A stretch of 64,000 nt of DNA from RHKK01 sp964596245 (GTDB lineage: Bacteria; Patescibacteriota; Patescibacteriia; 2-12-FULL-60-25): NCBI GenBank assembly GCA_964596245.1, contig CAZQSK010000001.1:62001-126000 (forward strand), given 5' to 3'. Shown here piece by piece: positions 15,311 through 22,848 of the stretch. The translations under genes were made by a program, and so were the position numbers. Numbering within the stretch: position 1 is the stretch's first letter; each line of letters starts with the position of its first letter. Under the pieces are notes generated by a model. The model saw nothing but the letters and a program-made list of their open reading frames with translations. It had not been told where the DNA came from and did not search any database.

Positions 15311-17392
15311 TTATTTCTTGCGACCTTCGATGATCGTCTGAGCCACGTTGTTCGGGACTTCGCCGTAATGGGCGAATTCCATCGAGTAGCTGGCACGACC
15401 CTGTGACATCGAGCGCAAATCCGTGGAGTAGCCGAACATTTCGGACAATGGGACCAAGGCATTCACGACGCGAGCACCGGAGCGCTCACCCATGTCCTGG
15501 ATCTGACCACGCTTGGCGTTCAAATCACCGATCACGTCACCCATGAACTGTTCCGGCGTGACGACCTCCACCTTCATGATCGGCTCAAGAAGATAGATAC
15601 CAGCCTGCTTACACGCTTCCTGGAAGGCCATCGAACCTGCGATTTTAAACGCGGCTTCGGATGAGTCGACATCGTGGTAAGAACCATCGACGAGCGTCAC
15701 CTTCACATCGAGCACCGGGAAACCGGCGAGCACACCGCGCTGCACAGCTTCGGCAATACCCTTGTTGATCGGCTGGATGAATTCGCGAGGAACGACACCA
15801 CCCTTAATTTCGTCGACGAATTCGTAGCCCTTGCCGCGTTCATTCGGTTCGATGTTGATGACCGCATGTCCGTACTGACCGCGACCACCTGACTGACGAA
15901 CGAATTTGCCTTCGACTTCTTCCGCCTTGCCACGAATGGCTTCACGGTACGAAACCTGCGGCTTACCGACGTTGGCTTCGACTTTGAATTCGCGCTTCAT
16001 GCGATCCACGATGATTTCAAGGTGGAGTTCGCCCATACCCGAGATGATGGTCTGCAAGGTTTCTTCATCGGTGCGCACACGGAATGAAGGATCTTCTTCC
16101 GCAAGCTTCGAGAGGGCCATACCCATCTTTTCCTGGTCACCCTTGGTCTTCGGTTCGATGGCGATCGAGATCACCGGTTCCGGAATCGTGATCGATTCGA
16201 GCACGAGCGGACGCTCTTCTGCGTACAAAGTATCACCCGTGAATGTGGACTTGAGACCCACGGCCGCGGCGATTTCACCCGAGTACACGTCGCTCACTTC
16301 TTCACGCTCGTTCGAGTGCATGCGCACGATACGCGAGATGCGTTCACGTTCACCGCTCTTGGCGTTCACCACGTATGAACCGGAAGCCAAGTGGCCCGAG
16401 TACACGCGGAAGAACACGAGTTTACCCACGAACGGGTCGGTCATCACCTTAAAGGCGAGAGCGGCAAACGGTTCGTTATCCGTGGCATTCACTTCGATAA
16501 TCTTATCTTTATCGTCGATGTCATGCGCCTTGGTCGGCGGAATGTCGAGCGGGCTCGGAAGATAATCGGCAACGGCGTCGAGCAAAAACTGCACGCCCTT
16601 GTTCTTCAAAGCCGAACCGCACAAAATCGGATAAATGCTTCCGGCAATCACGGCCTTGCGCAAACCGGCCTTCAAATCAGCGACCGGGATTTCTTCACCG
16701 CCGAGATACTTCTCCATCAACTTCTCGTCGTTCTCGGCAATGGCCTCAACAAGCTTGGCGCGATATTCCTTGGCCTTGTCGAGCATGTCAGCCGGCACTT
16801 CGCGCTGTTCAAACTTCTGTCCCATTTCATCGAGATAGACTTCAGCCTTCATGTCGAACAAATCGATGATGCCCGAAAAATTCGCTTCGGCGCCGATCGG
16901 CAGCTGAATCGGATAGGCGTTCTTGGTGAGCTTCTCGTGAATGGAGGCGACGTCCTTATAGAAATCGGCACCCATGCGGTCGAGCTTGTTCACGAAACAC
17001 AAACGCGGCACGTGATGCTTGTCAGCCTGGCGCCACACGGTTTCTGACTGCGGTTCCACACCAGCCACACCGTCGAACACAGTCACGGCACCGTCGAGCA
17101 CACGCAATGAGCGCTGCACTTCGATGGTGAAGTCGATGTGACCAGGAGTGTCAATCAAGTTGAAGCGCTTGCCCTTCCAAAAACAGGTCGTGGCAGCGGC
17201 GGTAATCGTAATACCACGCTCCTGCTCCTGTTCCATCCAGTCCATGGTGGCTTCACCCTCGTGCACTTCGCCGATCTTGTGCTTCTTACCTGTGTAGAAA
17301 AGCACGCGCTCAGAGACCGTGGTCTTACCGGCGTCGATGTGGGCGATGATTCCGAAGTTTCGGGTGTCATTCAAGGAGTATTCGCGAGGCAT
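15311..17392 (-). CDS. fusA: Elongation factor G
   Basis: Translocase GTPase of 693 residues. The start MPREYSLNDTRNFGIIAHID at 17,392 is the family N-terminus; twelve further upstream codons run through a hairpin and are rejected. G1 AHIDAGKT, G3 DTPGH and G4 NKLDRMG are present, as are domains IV and V (REAIRGKAEEVEGKFVRQSG). It lies in rpsL-rpsG-fusA order. A stable hairpin separates it from rpsG, which could adjust its level relative to the ribosomal proteins. Confidence 0.98.
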   Translation of the reverse strand: MPREYSLNDTRNFGIIAHIDAGKTTVSERVLFYTGKKHKIGEVHEGEATMDWMEQEQERGITITAAATTCFWKGKRFNLIDTPGHIDFTIEVQRSLRVLDGAVTVFDGVAGVEPQSETVWRQADKHHVPRLCFVNKLDRMGADFYKDVASIHEKLTKNAYPIQLPIGAEANFSGIIDLFDMKAEVYLDEMGQKFEQREVPADMLDKAKEYRAKLVEAIAENDEKLMEKYLGGEEIPVADLKAGLRKAVIAGSIYPILCGSALKNKGVQFLLDAVADYLPSPLDIPPTKAHDIDDKDKIIEVNATDNEPFAALAFKVMTDPFVGKLVFFRVYSGHLASGSYVVNAKSGERERISRIVRMHSNEREEVSDVYSGEIAAAVGLKSTFTGDTLYAEERPLVLESITIPEPVISIAIEPKTKGDQEKMGMALSKLAEEDPSFRVRTDEETLQTIISGMGELHLEIIVDRMKREFKVEANVGKPQVSYREAIRGKAEEVEGKFVRQSGGRGQYGHAVINIEPNERGKGYEFVDEIKGGVVPREFIQPINKGIAEAVQRGVLAGFPVLDVKVTLVDGSYHDVDSSEAAFKIAGSMAFQEACKQAGIYLLEPIMKVEVVTPEQFMGDVIGDLNAKRGQIQDMGERSGARVVNALVPLSEMFGYSTDLRSMSQGRASYSMEFAHYGEVPNNVAQTIIEGRKK

Positions 17393-17403
17393 ATAGAGAG
17401 AAA

Positions 17404-17429
17404 AGTGAGTAGTGTCGCCACTACTCACT
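17404..17429 (-). promoter_or_regulatory. Stem-loop in the rpsG-fusA gap, attenuator candidate
   Basis: A perfect 11-base stem AGTGAGTAGTG/CACTACTCACT closes a GCGA (GNRA) loop in the mRNA and is followed by TTTCTCTC. It starts 8 bases after the rpsG stop and ends 12 bases before the fusA ATG. The short T run suggests partial termination, RNA processing, or a structure affecting fusA initiation. Confidence 0.6.
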
Positions 17430-17436
17430 GAATATT

Positions 17437-17904
17437 TTATTTGGCGAAGTGAGCGAAGGCGCGGTTGGCTTCGGCCATGCGCTGGACTTCGAGCTTCTTC
17501 TTCACGGCGTCACCCTGGTTTTGGGCGGCTTCCATGAGTTCGAACGCGAGCTTCTCAGCCATCGGCTTGCCCTTACGGGAGCGAGCAGCGACGAGCAACC
17601 AGCGGTACGCAAGCTGCACGCGGCGTTCGGCACGCACCTGCATCGGCACCTGATAGTTGGCACCACCGACGCGCTTGGCCTTGACCTCAAGCAACGGCGA
17701 AACGTTCTTCATTGCTTCATCAAACACTTCAAGAGCCGGCTTCTTCATCTTGGTCTCGATGTCATTAAGCGCCGTGTACACGATGTTCTGAGCGGTCGTC
17801 TTCTTACCGTCTTGCATCACGTAGTTAATGAGTTTGGCAACCAAAGGAGATCCGTATTTCGGATCGACATCGCTCTTACGATTGGGGGCTTTCTTTCCGC
17901 GCAT
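17437..17904 (-). CDS. rpsG: 30S ribosomal protein S7 (uS7)
   Basis: Head-assembly protein of 155 residues. The N-terminal DPKYGSPLVAKLINYVMQDG and the core VGGANYQVPMQVRAERR match the family. It is the middle gene of the str operon, 17 bases after rpsL. In E. coli S7 represses this operon. Confidence 0.97.
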   Translation of the reverse strand: MRGKKAPNRKSDVDPKYGSPLVAKLINYVMQDGKKTTAQNIVYTALNDIETKMKKPALEVFDEAMKNVSPLLEVKAKRVGGANYQVPMQVRAERRVQLAYRWLLVAARSRKGKPMAEKLAFELMEAAQNQGDAVKKKLEVQRMAEANRAFAHFAK

Positions 17905-17921
17905 ATTCAGTCAGTTCAGGA

Positions 17922-18356
17922 TTATTTCTTGTCAGCCCCGGCCTTCGGACGGCGAGCGCCGTACAACGAGCGGCCCTTACGACGGTTCGCAACACCCTGG
18001 GTGTCGTACACGCCACGCACGATGTGGTAGCGGACACCAGGCAAGTCCTTCACACGACCACCGCGAATCATCACGATGGAGTGTTCCTGAAGGTTGTGGC
18101 CTTCGCCCGGAATGTAAGCGGTCACTTCGGTACCGTTCGAAAGACGCACACGGGCGATCTTACGAATGGCCGAGTTCGGCTTTTTCGGGGTCATGGTGGT
18201 CACCTTGGTACACACACCACGCTTGAAAGACGCGCCACGGCGAAGCGTTGTGCGCTTACGGTGGAGCGTATCCATGGCGTATTGCATGGCAGGGCTCTTG
18301 GACTTGGCTCGCACCGGCTTACGGGCACGGCGGACGAGTTGATTGATTGTAGGCAT
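17922..18356 (-). CDS. rpsL: 30S ribosomal protein S12 (uS12)
   Basis: Decoding-centre protein of 144 residues. Conserved segments TPKKPNSAIRKIARVRLSNG and PGEGHNLQEHSIVMIRGGRV contain the lysines where streptomycin-resistance mutations occur in other bacteria. A short basic tail ends the protein. It is the first gene of the str operon; its promoter -10 ends only 10 bases before the ATG, so the mRNA should have almost no leader. Confidence 0.97.
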   Translation of the reverse strand: MPTINQLVRRARKPVRAKSKSPAMQYAMDTLHRKRTTLRRGASFKRGVCTKVTTMTPKKPNSAIRKIARVRLSNGTEVTAYIPGEGHNLQEHSIVMIRGGRVKDLPGVRYHIVRGVYDTQGVANRRKGRSLYGARRPKAGADKK

Positions 18357-18366
18357 GATGGGCGAA

Positions 18367-18396
18367 AATCTAGCAGTACTTAGCCACCTACGTCAA
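18367..18396 (-). promoter_or_regulatory. rpsL (str operon) promoter
   Basis: Minus strand: -35 TTGACG (18,391-18,396), 18-base spacer, TGC, -10 TAGATT (18,367-18,372). The -10 ends 10 bases before the rpsL ATG, which predicts a 5-prime leader of about 4 bases. Confidence 0.7.
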
Positions 18397-18424
18397 GGGG
18401 AAGAGACTCTGGAATGGAAATCCG

Positions 18425-19060
18425 CTAAGCAAACAATCGAAAGAGCGCATCGGCAATCCAGGAGATCCACGAAAAAACCCCGATATTCAGCACTAAATCG
18501 ATCAAGATCAGTCCCAAGAGCAAATTTGGCCCCTGCGTCTCAAGCCAGAAGCGAATTCGGTCATGCTGAGGACCAGCCAAGGCGGCAAGCAAGGCCTTTG
18601 ATCCGTCCAAGGGCGGGAGCGGGATCAGGTTGAAAACCATCAAGGCGAAATTAATATGTCCCAAAAACCAAAGGCTCAAGGTCAACAAATTATTCGAACC
18701 AAGCGACGGCCACAGTAAACCGTAGGCAATGGCGCAAAGTGAGCCAAAAATCAGGTTGGAAGCGGGTCCGGCGGCCGCAATCAGTGCCGGCCCCCAACGC
18801 GGATACGTTAAATTATAAGGATTGTAAGGCACCGGTTTGGCATACCCGAATCCCGCGAACAGGATGAGCAAAAAGCCCATGGGGTCCAAATGAGCCAGCG
18901 GATTAAGGGTTAAACGCCCCATGCGTTTGGCAGTTCCGTCCCCCAGCAGGCTCCCCACCCAGGCATGAGCCGCCTCATGCACGGAAAGGGTGAAAACAAG
19001 CGCCAACAACAACACCACAAACACCAAGGGTTCTTGAAACAAGAGGGTGATGAGGCCCAT
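18425..19060 (-). CDS. Site-2-protease-like zinc metalloprotease (M50 family)
   Basis: Membrane-embedded protease of 211 residues with about five or six transmembrane segments. The zinc-binding HEAAH motif lies near residue 28. A second conserved site (LIPLPPLDGSKAL) supplies the third metal ligand. No PDZ domain is present, as in the short M50B rhomboid-like architecture found in many bacteria. The substrate is unknown. An extended -10 (TGCTAAACT) ends 6 bases before its ATG. It diverges from rpmB. Confidence 0.85.
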   Translation of the reverse strand: MGLITLLFQEPLVFVVLLLALVFTLSVHEAAHAWVGSLLGDGTAKRMGRLTLNPLAHLDPMGFLLILFAGFGYAKPVPYNPYNLTYPRWGPALIAAAGPASNLIFGSLCAIAYGLLWPSLGSNNLLTLSLWFLGHINFALMVFNLIPLPPLDGSKALLAALAGPQHDRIRFWLETQGPNLLLGLILIDLVLNIGVFSWISWIADALFRLFA

Positions 19061-19066
19061 AAATCG

Positions 19067-19072
19067 AGTTTA
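19067..19072 (-). promoter_or_regulatory. Extended -10 of the M50 protease gene
   Basis: TGC-TAAACT on the minus strand ends 6 bases from the start codon. Transcription would start at or next to the ATG, giving a leaderless mRNA. Confidence 0.55.
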
Positions 19073-19085
19073 GCATATCGGGGAC

Positions 19086-19114
19086 TTGCCAAATTTCAAA
19101 TCATGGGCTAAGAT
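19086..19114 (+). promoter_or_regulatory. rpmB promoter
   Basis: -35 TTGCCA (19,086-19,091), 17-base spacer, -10 TAAGAT (19,109-19,114). The ATG follows 13 bases later. Confidence 0.65.
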
Positions 19115-19127
19115 CGGGCCCAATCAT

Positions 19128-19376
19128 ATGTCCCGCATCGATATTCTCACCGGCAAGAAAGCCAATGTCGGCAACTCGCGCAGCCACTCCAACATCGCGA
19201 CCCGCCGCAAGCAGAACGTGAATCTCCAGGTCGTCCGTATCAACGGCCGCCGCGTTCGCGTTGCCACGAGCACGATGCGCACGCTTCGCAAGATGGCTGG
19301 TATCGCTCACGGCGAAATCCTGACCAAGATGCAGAAGAAGGCCAACAAGAAGGCCGCTCTCGCCGCCAAGGCGTAA
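19128..19376 (+). CDS. rpmB: 50S ribosomal protein L28 (bL28)
   Basis: Large-subunit protein of 82 residues. The start MSRIDILTGKKANVGNSRSH at 19,128 matches the family. The core KQNVNLQVVRINGRRVRVAT and a Lys/Ala-rich C-terminal tail follow. It is a monocistronic unit with its own promoter and a strong terminator. Confidence 0.93.
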   Translation: MSRIDILTGKKANVGNSRSHSNIATRRKQNVNLQVVRINGRRVRVATSTMRTLRKMAGIAHGEILTKMQKKANKKAALAAKA

Positions 19377-19379
19377 GAA

Positions 19380-19410
19380 AAATCCCCCGAGCGATCGGGG
19401 GATTTTTTTT
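19380..19410 (+). terminator. rpmB terminator
   Basis: Stem ATCCCCCGA/TCGGGGGAT with a GCGA loop and eight T residues. Confidence 0.9.
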
Positions 19411-20239
19411 ATAGCTGTCGTTCGTGCGTGGTTTTGATGATCTCGTACGCTTCGTCGATATCTTCGACCACGCGCAAAATTTCGAGTTCAAACGGTTCGA
19501 TGAAATGATTTTCATCAACCATCATCTTCTTGATCCACTCGATCATTCCAGCCCAATAATCTTTTCCGACAAGAATCACGGGAATCTGGTCTGACATTTT
19601 TCCGGTTTGAATTAATGTCACCATCTCAAACATTTCATCGAGCGTACCAAAACCACCGGGAAAAAATACATACGCCTGCGCCGAAGCCGACAACATCACT
19701 TTGCGCGTGAAAAAATAGTGAAAGCCTTTTGATTGCTTCACGTACTTATTGCGACGTTGCTCGGTCGGCAAAACAATATCGAGACCAACCGATTCGCCTC
19801 CGGCTTCAAATGCGCCGCGATTACCCGCTTCCATGATACCCGGGCCACCGCCCGTGATGATCGTGTAGCCATCCTTGGCAAGCTTTCCGCCAAGCTGACG
19901 CGCCATCTTGTAATACTTGTTCTCCGGCATGGCGCGAGCGCTGCCAAAAAATGTCACCTCCTTTTTCAATTGCGATAAAAATTCAAATCCTTCGACAAAC
20001 TCCGCCATGATGCGGAAAATGCGCCAATTGATATTTTCGGTGAACCCCTCTCCCCCATCCGGTACACACGTGTTGTTGTCACTGCACACCCAGTGATGGA
20101 AACGGTTCGATGCCGGAGCGCCCAATCCAGGACCGGTCCAACTCGGTTGTGGAAGAAATTGCGTATTAGTTTCCGCATGCGTAACAACGCCTGCGTCACG
20201 CAGTCGTTTCGTGTTCTTGGATGTTTTTTTGGCGGGCAT
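19409..20239 (-). CDS. LOG-family (lysine decarboxylase-like) Rossmann protein
   Basis: 276 residues. The Rossmann core starts near residue 95 (TFFGSARAM) and contains GGGPGIMEAGNRGA and the LOG signature PGGFGTLDEMFE. Characterised LOG proteins release cytokinin bases or cleave nucleoside 5-prime monophosphates at the N-glycosidic bond. The bacterial role is often nucleotide turnover. The N-terminal 90 residues, including a WVCSDNNTCVPDG segment, lie outside the usual LOG domain. The stop codon touches the rpmB terminator. Confidence 0.8.
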   Translation of the reverse strand: MPAKKTSKNTKRLRDAGVVTHAETNTQFLPQPSWTGPGLGAPASNRFHHWVCSDNNTCVPDGGEGFTENINWRIFRIMAEFVEGFEFLSQLKKEVTFFGSARAMPENKYYKMARQLGGKLAKDGYTIITGGGPGIMEAGNRGAFEAGGESVGLDIVLPTEQRRNKYVKQSKGFHYFFTRKVMLSASAQAYVFFPGGFGTLDEMFEMVTLIQTGKMSDQIPVILVGKDYWAGMIEWIKKMMVDENHFIEPFELEILRVVEDIDEAYEIIKTTHERQL

Positions 20240-20243
20240 GGGA

Positions 20244-20687
20244 TTATTCTATCACGTACTGGCAAGAACCGGTCGCACTCTCAAGCTTGGATAAAAACGA
20301 TTCGAGCTCGCTTCGTTTCCATAACGGACCGAGCGCTAAACGCGTGCGACGACCGTTGGCTGCACGAAAAATCACTGAGACGATGCCACGCTCCTGATTC
20401 AGCCCTTCGTGAATCACAAGCACTTCATCCATCGCGCACACGTTCACCGTAACTTTTTTGCGCAGAAAAGAATCAAACGTCACCAATCCATTTTTCAAGA
20501 CAAGCTTCTCGCTCCATGCATCCACGAAGTAGCCGAGCACCAACAGAAAGAAAAATGTGAATACCGCCGTCTGGATCGGCGTATGCCATGGCCCGCGCGA
20601 AGCGATCCAGGCCAAAACCAAAGTCACGAGCAAAATGCCCATCAGGACGATTCCCCCGACAGAGATAGGCGTGGCGCGGATCTTCAT
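20244..20687 (-). CDS. Membrane protein with two N-terminal TM helices, unknown function
   Basis: 147 residues. Two hydrophobic segments (about residues 10-30 and 37-58) precede a soluble part rich in beta strands with a pleckstrin-like pattern (LVLKNGLVTFDSFLRKKVTV). Such two-helix plus PH-like proteins are common in bacteria but usually uncharacterised. It lies 4 bases upstream of the LOG gene on the same strand, so the two may be co-transcribed. Confidence 0.6.
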   Translation of the reverse strand: MKIRATPISVGGIVLMGILLVTLVLAWIASRGPWHTPIQTAVFTFFFLLVLGYFVDAWSEKLVLKNGLVTFDSFLRKKVTVNVCAMDEVLVIHEGLNQERGIVSVIFRAANGRRTRLALGPLWKRSELESFLSKLESATGSCQYVIE

Positions 20688-20701
20688 ATCTCCATGATAA
20701 C

Positions 20702-20727
20702 AAAAAAGAGGCCGAAGCCTCTTTTTT
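20702..20727. terminator. Intrinsic terminator after HU
   Basis: Stem AAAAAAGAGGC/GCCTCTTTTTT with a CGAA loop, symmetric enough to work on both strands. On the minus strand it follows the HU stop by 11 bases. Confidence 0.85.
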
Positions 20728-20738
20728 GTTGCGAGCTC

Positions 20739-21020
20739 TTAGAGCACCGCGTCCTTCGCGGCCTTGGCCACGCGGAACTTCACGACCGTCTTGGCCGGGA
20801 TCTTGATCTCAGCACCAGTGGCAGGGTTGCGGCCCATGCGAGCGGCGCGCTTCACCTTCACCAACTTACCAATGCCCGGAAGAACGAATTCACCGTTCTG
20901 CTTCACATGCTTGAGGGCCATGCCGACGAGCGTTTCCACGTACATCGTGGCGTCCTTCTTGCTGATGTTAAGCTTGGCGGCGAGCTCGGTCATGAGCTGC
21001 GACTTGGTCATCTTTGACAT
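20739..21020 (-). CDS. hup: HU-family DNA-binding protein
   Basis: Nucleoid protein of 93 residues that bends DNA as a dimer. The N-terminal helices (MTKSQLMTELAAKLNISKKD) precede the HU signature region (GIGKLVKVKRAARMGRNPAT), whose arm intercalates in the minor groove. The first Met is at 21,020 and a Met three codons later is an alternative. It has its own promoter and a leader that can form an AACCCG/CGGGTT stem. Confidence 0.95.
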   Translation of the reverse strand: MSKMTKSQLMTELAAKLNISKKDATMYVETLVGMALKHVKQNGEFVLPGIGKLVKVKRAARMGRNPATGAEIKIPAKTVVKFRVAKAAKDAVL

Positions 21021-21077
21021 AGTATCTGTGGATCAAAGAACCCGGATTAGGAATAAAAAAACTCGGGTTTACGGGGC

Positions 21078-21106
21078 ATTATGAACACCCATCGCGAGGA
21101 ACGCAA
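21078..21106 (-). promoter_or_regulatory. HU promoter
   Basis: Minus strand: -35 TTGCGT (21,101-21,106), 17-base spacer, -10 CATAAT (21,078-21,083). It leaves a leader of about 50 bases, unlike the leaderless units nearby. Confidence 0.65.
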
Positions 21107-21139
21107 GGAAAGACGGGCCAATCCGTCAAGGGGTACATA

Positions 21140-21167
21140 AAACGACCCGCATGAGCGAGTCGTTTTT
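21140..21167 (-). terminator. tRNA-Pro terminator
   Basis: AAACGAC(T)CGC paired with GCG(G)GTCGTTT around a four-base loop, starting just after the tRNA 3-prime end on the minus strand. Confidence 0.7.
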
Positions 21168-21169
21168 GA

Positions 21170-21246
21170 TGGTCGGGCTAGAGGGACTTGAACCCTCGAC
21201 CTCTTGCACCCCATGCAAGCGCGCTAGCCAACTGCGCTATAGCCCG
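21170..21246 (-). tRNA. tRNA-Pro (anticodon GGG), CCA encoded
   Basis: Acceptor stem CGGGCTA/TAGCCCG, anticodon stem CTTGC/GCAAG with loop ATGGGGT, T-arm GAGGGTTCAAGTCCCTC. The anticodon GGG reads CCC and CCU. The CCA end is in the DNA (21,170-21,172). Confidence 0.93.
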
Positions 21247-21270
21247 AAGCGGTGGGAGCGTACACGGAAC

Positions 21271-21299
21271 TTGCCGAATCGCCAAGAACCTGCTAGCCT
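21271..21299 (+). promoter_or_regulatory. secE-nusG promoter
   Basis: -35 TTGCCG (21,271-21,276), 17-base spacer ending TGC, -10 TAGCCT (21,294-21,299). It diverges from tRNA-Pro. Confidence 0.6.
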
Positions 21300-21315
21300 T
21301 TTAAGGAAATTCAAT

Positions 21316-21336
21316 AAGCCCTGCCCGGGCTTTTTG
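21316..21336 (+). promoter_or_regulatory. Hairpin with T run in the secE leader
   Basis: AAGCCC/GGGCTT with a short loop and five T residues lies between the promoter and the secE ATG. It resembles a weak terminator, so it may attenuate secE-nusG transcription. Confidence 0.45.
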
Positions 21337-21349
21337 AAAACCAAATCCT

Positions 21350-21694
21350 ATGACCAACCCCGCCACCTACCTCATCTCCTATTTCCGCTCCGCCAAGGCC
21401 GAGTTGGAAAAAGTTTCTTGGCCGACTCGCCAGGACACCCTCCGCTACAGCTTGCTCGTTGTCGGCGTCAGTGCCGTCACGGCCATCTTTTTTGCCGCTC
21501 TCGACTTCGGTTTGGGTCAGGCCGTAGACCTCGCGCTTTCACGTCATGAAGGCGCCGCCGTCCAGAATGAACCCGTGACGCCGCAAACCGCGCCGATCGT
21601 CGAAGGCGTAGATGAAAATGGCAACACGGTTCCGGTGAAGATCACTCCGATCCCGGTAAATGGCGGCGATGGCTCGTTCAAGGTCAACAACTAA
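21350..21694 (+). CDS. secE: Preprotein translocase subunit SecE
   Basis: Stabilising subunit of the Sec channel, 114 residues. The amphipathic helix (YFRSAKAELEKVSWPTRQDT) and one transmembrane helix (LLVVGVSAVTAIFFAALDFG) are typical. The C-terminal tail of about 55 residues (Val/Pro/Thr-rich, extracytoplasmic) is longer than in the minimal one-TM form. It is followed 2 bases later by nusG, the conserved order. Confidence 0.93.
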   Translation: MTNPATYLISYFRSAKAELEKVSWPTRQDTLRYSLLVVGVSAVTAIFFAALDFGLGQAVDLALSRHEGAAVQNEPVTPQTAPIVEGVDENGNTVPVKITPIPVNGGDGSFKVNN

Positions 21695-21696
21695 CT

Positions 21697-22245
21697 ATGC
21701 CCAAGCAAACAGCGGATTACGGGCGACGTTGGTACGCCATCCATACCTATTCCGGGTATGAAGAAGCGGTGGCTGATTCGCTCAAGCAGCGCATCACCGC
21801 GCTCAACATGCAGGAATTCATCTTTAACGTGATGGTTCCGAAGGAAAAGAAGATCAAGATCAAGAACGGCAAACGCCGCGTGATCGAAGAAAAGATTTAT
21901 CCCGGGTACGTGCTCGTCGAAATGTTGGTGACGGATGACTCGTGGTATGTCGTGCGCAACACGCCGAACGTCACGGGTTTCATCGGCACGGGTACGACGC
22001 CCTCCCCGCTCTCGCAGCAGGAAGTGGATTCCATCCTCAAGCGCGCCGTTGCACCGGAAGAACCGACCGTAATGATCGACCTTCAGCCGGGCATGGCCGT
22101 CAAAATAGGCGATGGTCCGTTCAAGGGCTTCGAAGGCAAGGTCAACGACATCGACGCCGCTCGCGGCAAGGTCAAAGTCTTGGTCTCGATGTTCGGCCGT
22201 GAAACGCCGCTCGAACTCGACTTCACCCAGGTCAAAAAGATCTAA
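21697..22245 (+). CDS. nusG: Transcription termination/antitermination protein NusG
   Basis: RNA polymerase-binding factor of 182 residues. The NGN domain (RRWYAIHTYSGYEEAVADSL) and the C-terminal KOW domain (GMAVKIGDGPFKGFEGKV) are complete. It couples transcription to translation through uS10 and can act with Rho. Its terminator overlaps the promoter of rplK. Confidence 0.96.
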   Translation: MPKQTADYGRRWYAIHTYSGYEEAVADSLKQRITALNMQEFIFNVMVPKEKKIKIKNGKRRVIEEKIYPGYVLVEMLVTDDSWYVVRNTPNVTGFIGTGTTPSPLSQQEVDSILKRAVAPEEPTVMIDLQPGMAVKIGDGPFKGFEGKVNDIDAARGKVKVLVSMFGRETPLELDFTQVKKI

Positions 22246-22251
22246 TAGCCA

Positions 22252-22278
22252 AACCCTTGCCAAATGGCAGGGGTTTTG
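22252..22278 (+). terminator. nusG terminator overlapping the rplK promoter
   Basis: AACCCTTGCC/GGCAGGGGTT stem with an AAAT loop followed by TT. The left arm contains the TTGCCA -35 of the next promoter. Confidence 0.7.
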
Positions 22279-22285
22279 CTATAAA
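22257..22285 (+). promoter_or_regulatory. rplK promoter nested in the nusG terminator
   Basis: -35 TTGCCA (22,257-22,262), 17-base spacer ending TGC, -10 TATAAA (22,280-22,285). The leader to rplK is about 85 bases and carries the CTACT repeats. Confidence 0.7.
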
Positions 22286-22335
22286 CAGGCCACTGTTACG
22301 CGAATACGCGAGGGCACGCTTCCGCCCGGCTCGTA

Positions 22336-22377
22336 GCTACTGGCTACTTGCTACTCGCCTACTCGACTCCAACTACT
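22336..22377 (+). repeat. Phased CTACT repeats in the rplK leader
   Basis: GCTACT occurs at 22,336, 22,343 and 22,350, CCTACT at 22,358 and CTACT at 22,373, ending at the ATG. The first three are spaced exactly 7 bases apart. No Shine-Dalgarno sequence is present. The meaning is unknown. Confidence 0.6.
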
Positions 22378-22803
22378 ATGGCTAAGAAAGTAAAGACACT
22401 GATCAAGGTGCAAGTGATCGGTGGTCGTGCCACTCCGGCACCGCCGCTTGGTCCCGCCCTCGGTCAGCACGGCATGAACATCGCTGAATTTTGTCAGCGC
22501 ATCAACGCCGCCACTCAGGATCGTCTCGGAGAAGTCGTGCCGGCTGTCATCAGCCTGTATGAAGACCGCTCCTACGACTTCATCCTCAAGACCGCTCCGG
22601 TTTCCGCGCTTCTCATGAAGGCCGCGAAGATCGAAAAGGGTTCCGCCAAGCCGCATCTCGAAAAGGTCGGCAAGGTGAACAAGGCCCAGGTCCGCGAGAT
22701 TGCCGAGATCAAAATGCCCGACTTGAACTGTCACGACATTGAAGCAGCGATGCGTCAGGTCGAAGGCACGGCCAAGAACATGGGTATCGAGGTCGTTGGC
22801 TAA
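22378..22803 (+). CDS. rplK: 50S ribosomal protein L11 (uL11)
   Basis: GTPase-associated-centre protein of 141 residues. The Pro-rich N-terminal segment GGRATPAPPLGPALGQHGMN is diagnostic. The C-terminal rRNA-binding domain ends with the helix MRQVEGTAKNMGIEV. The start at 22,378 is the standard MAKKVKTLIK. Its usual operon partner rplA is not adjacent; two envelope-protein genes lie between them. Confidence 0.97.
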   Translation: MAKKVKTLIKVQVIGGRATPAPPLGPALGQHGMNIAEFCQRINAATQDRLGEVVPAVISLYEDRSYDFILKTAPVSALLMKAAKIEKGSAKPHLEKVGKVNKAQVREIAEIKMPDLNCHDIEAAMRQVEGTAKNMGIEVVG

Positions 22804-22805
22804 TC

Positions 22806-22831
22806 AAAATCCCCGCTCCGGCGGGGATTTT
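22806..22831 (+). terminator. rplK terminator
   Basis: Perfect 11-base stem AAAATCCCCGC/GCGGGGATTTT with a TCCG loop. The next gene's TGCTATAAT begins in its T tail. Confidence 0.85.
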
Positions 22832-22839
22832 GCTATAAT
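22831..22839 (+). promoter_or_regulatory. Extended -10 for the polymer-forming membrane protein
   Basis: TGCTATAAT directly follows the rplK terminator. The -35 region falls in the terminator stem and has no consensus. The ATG begins 9 bases after the -10, implying a nearly leaderless mRNA. Confidence 0.6.
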
Positions 22840-22848
22840 CTTTTGCAT

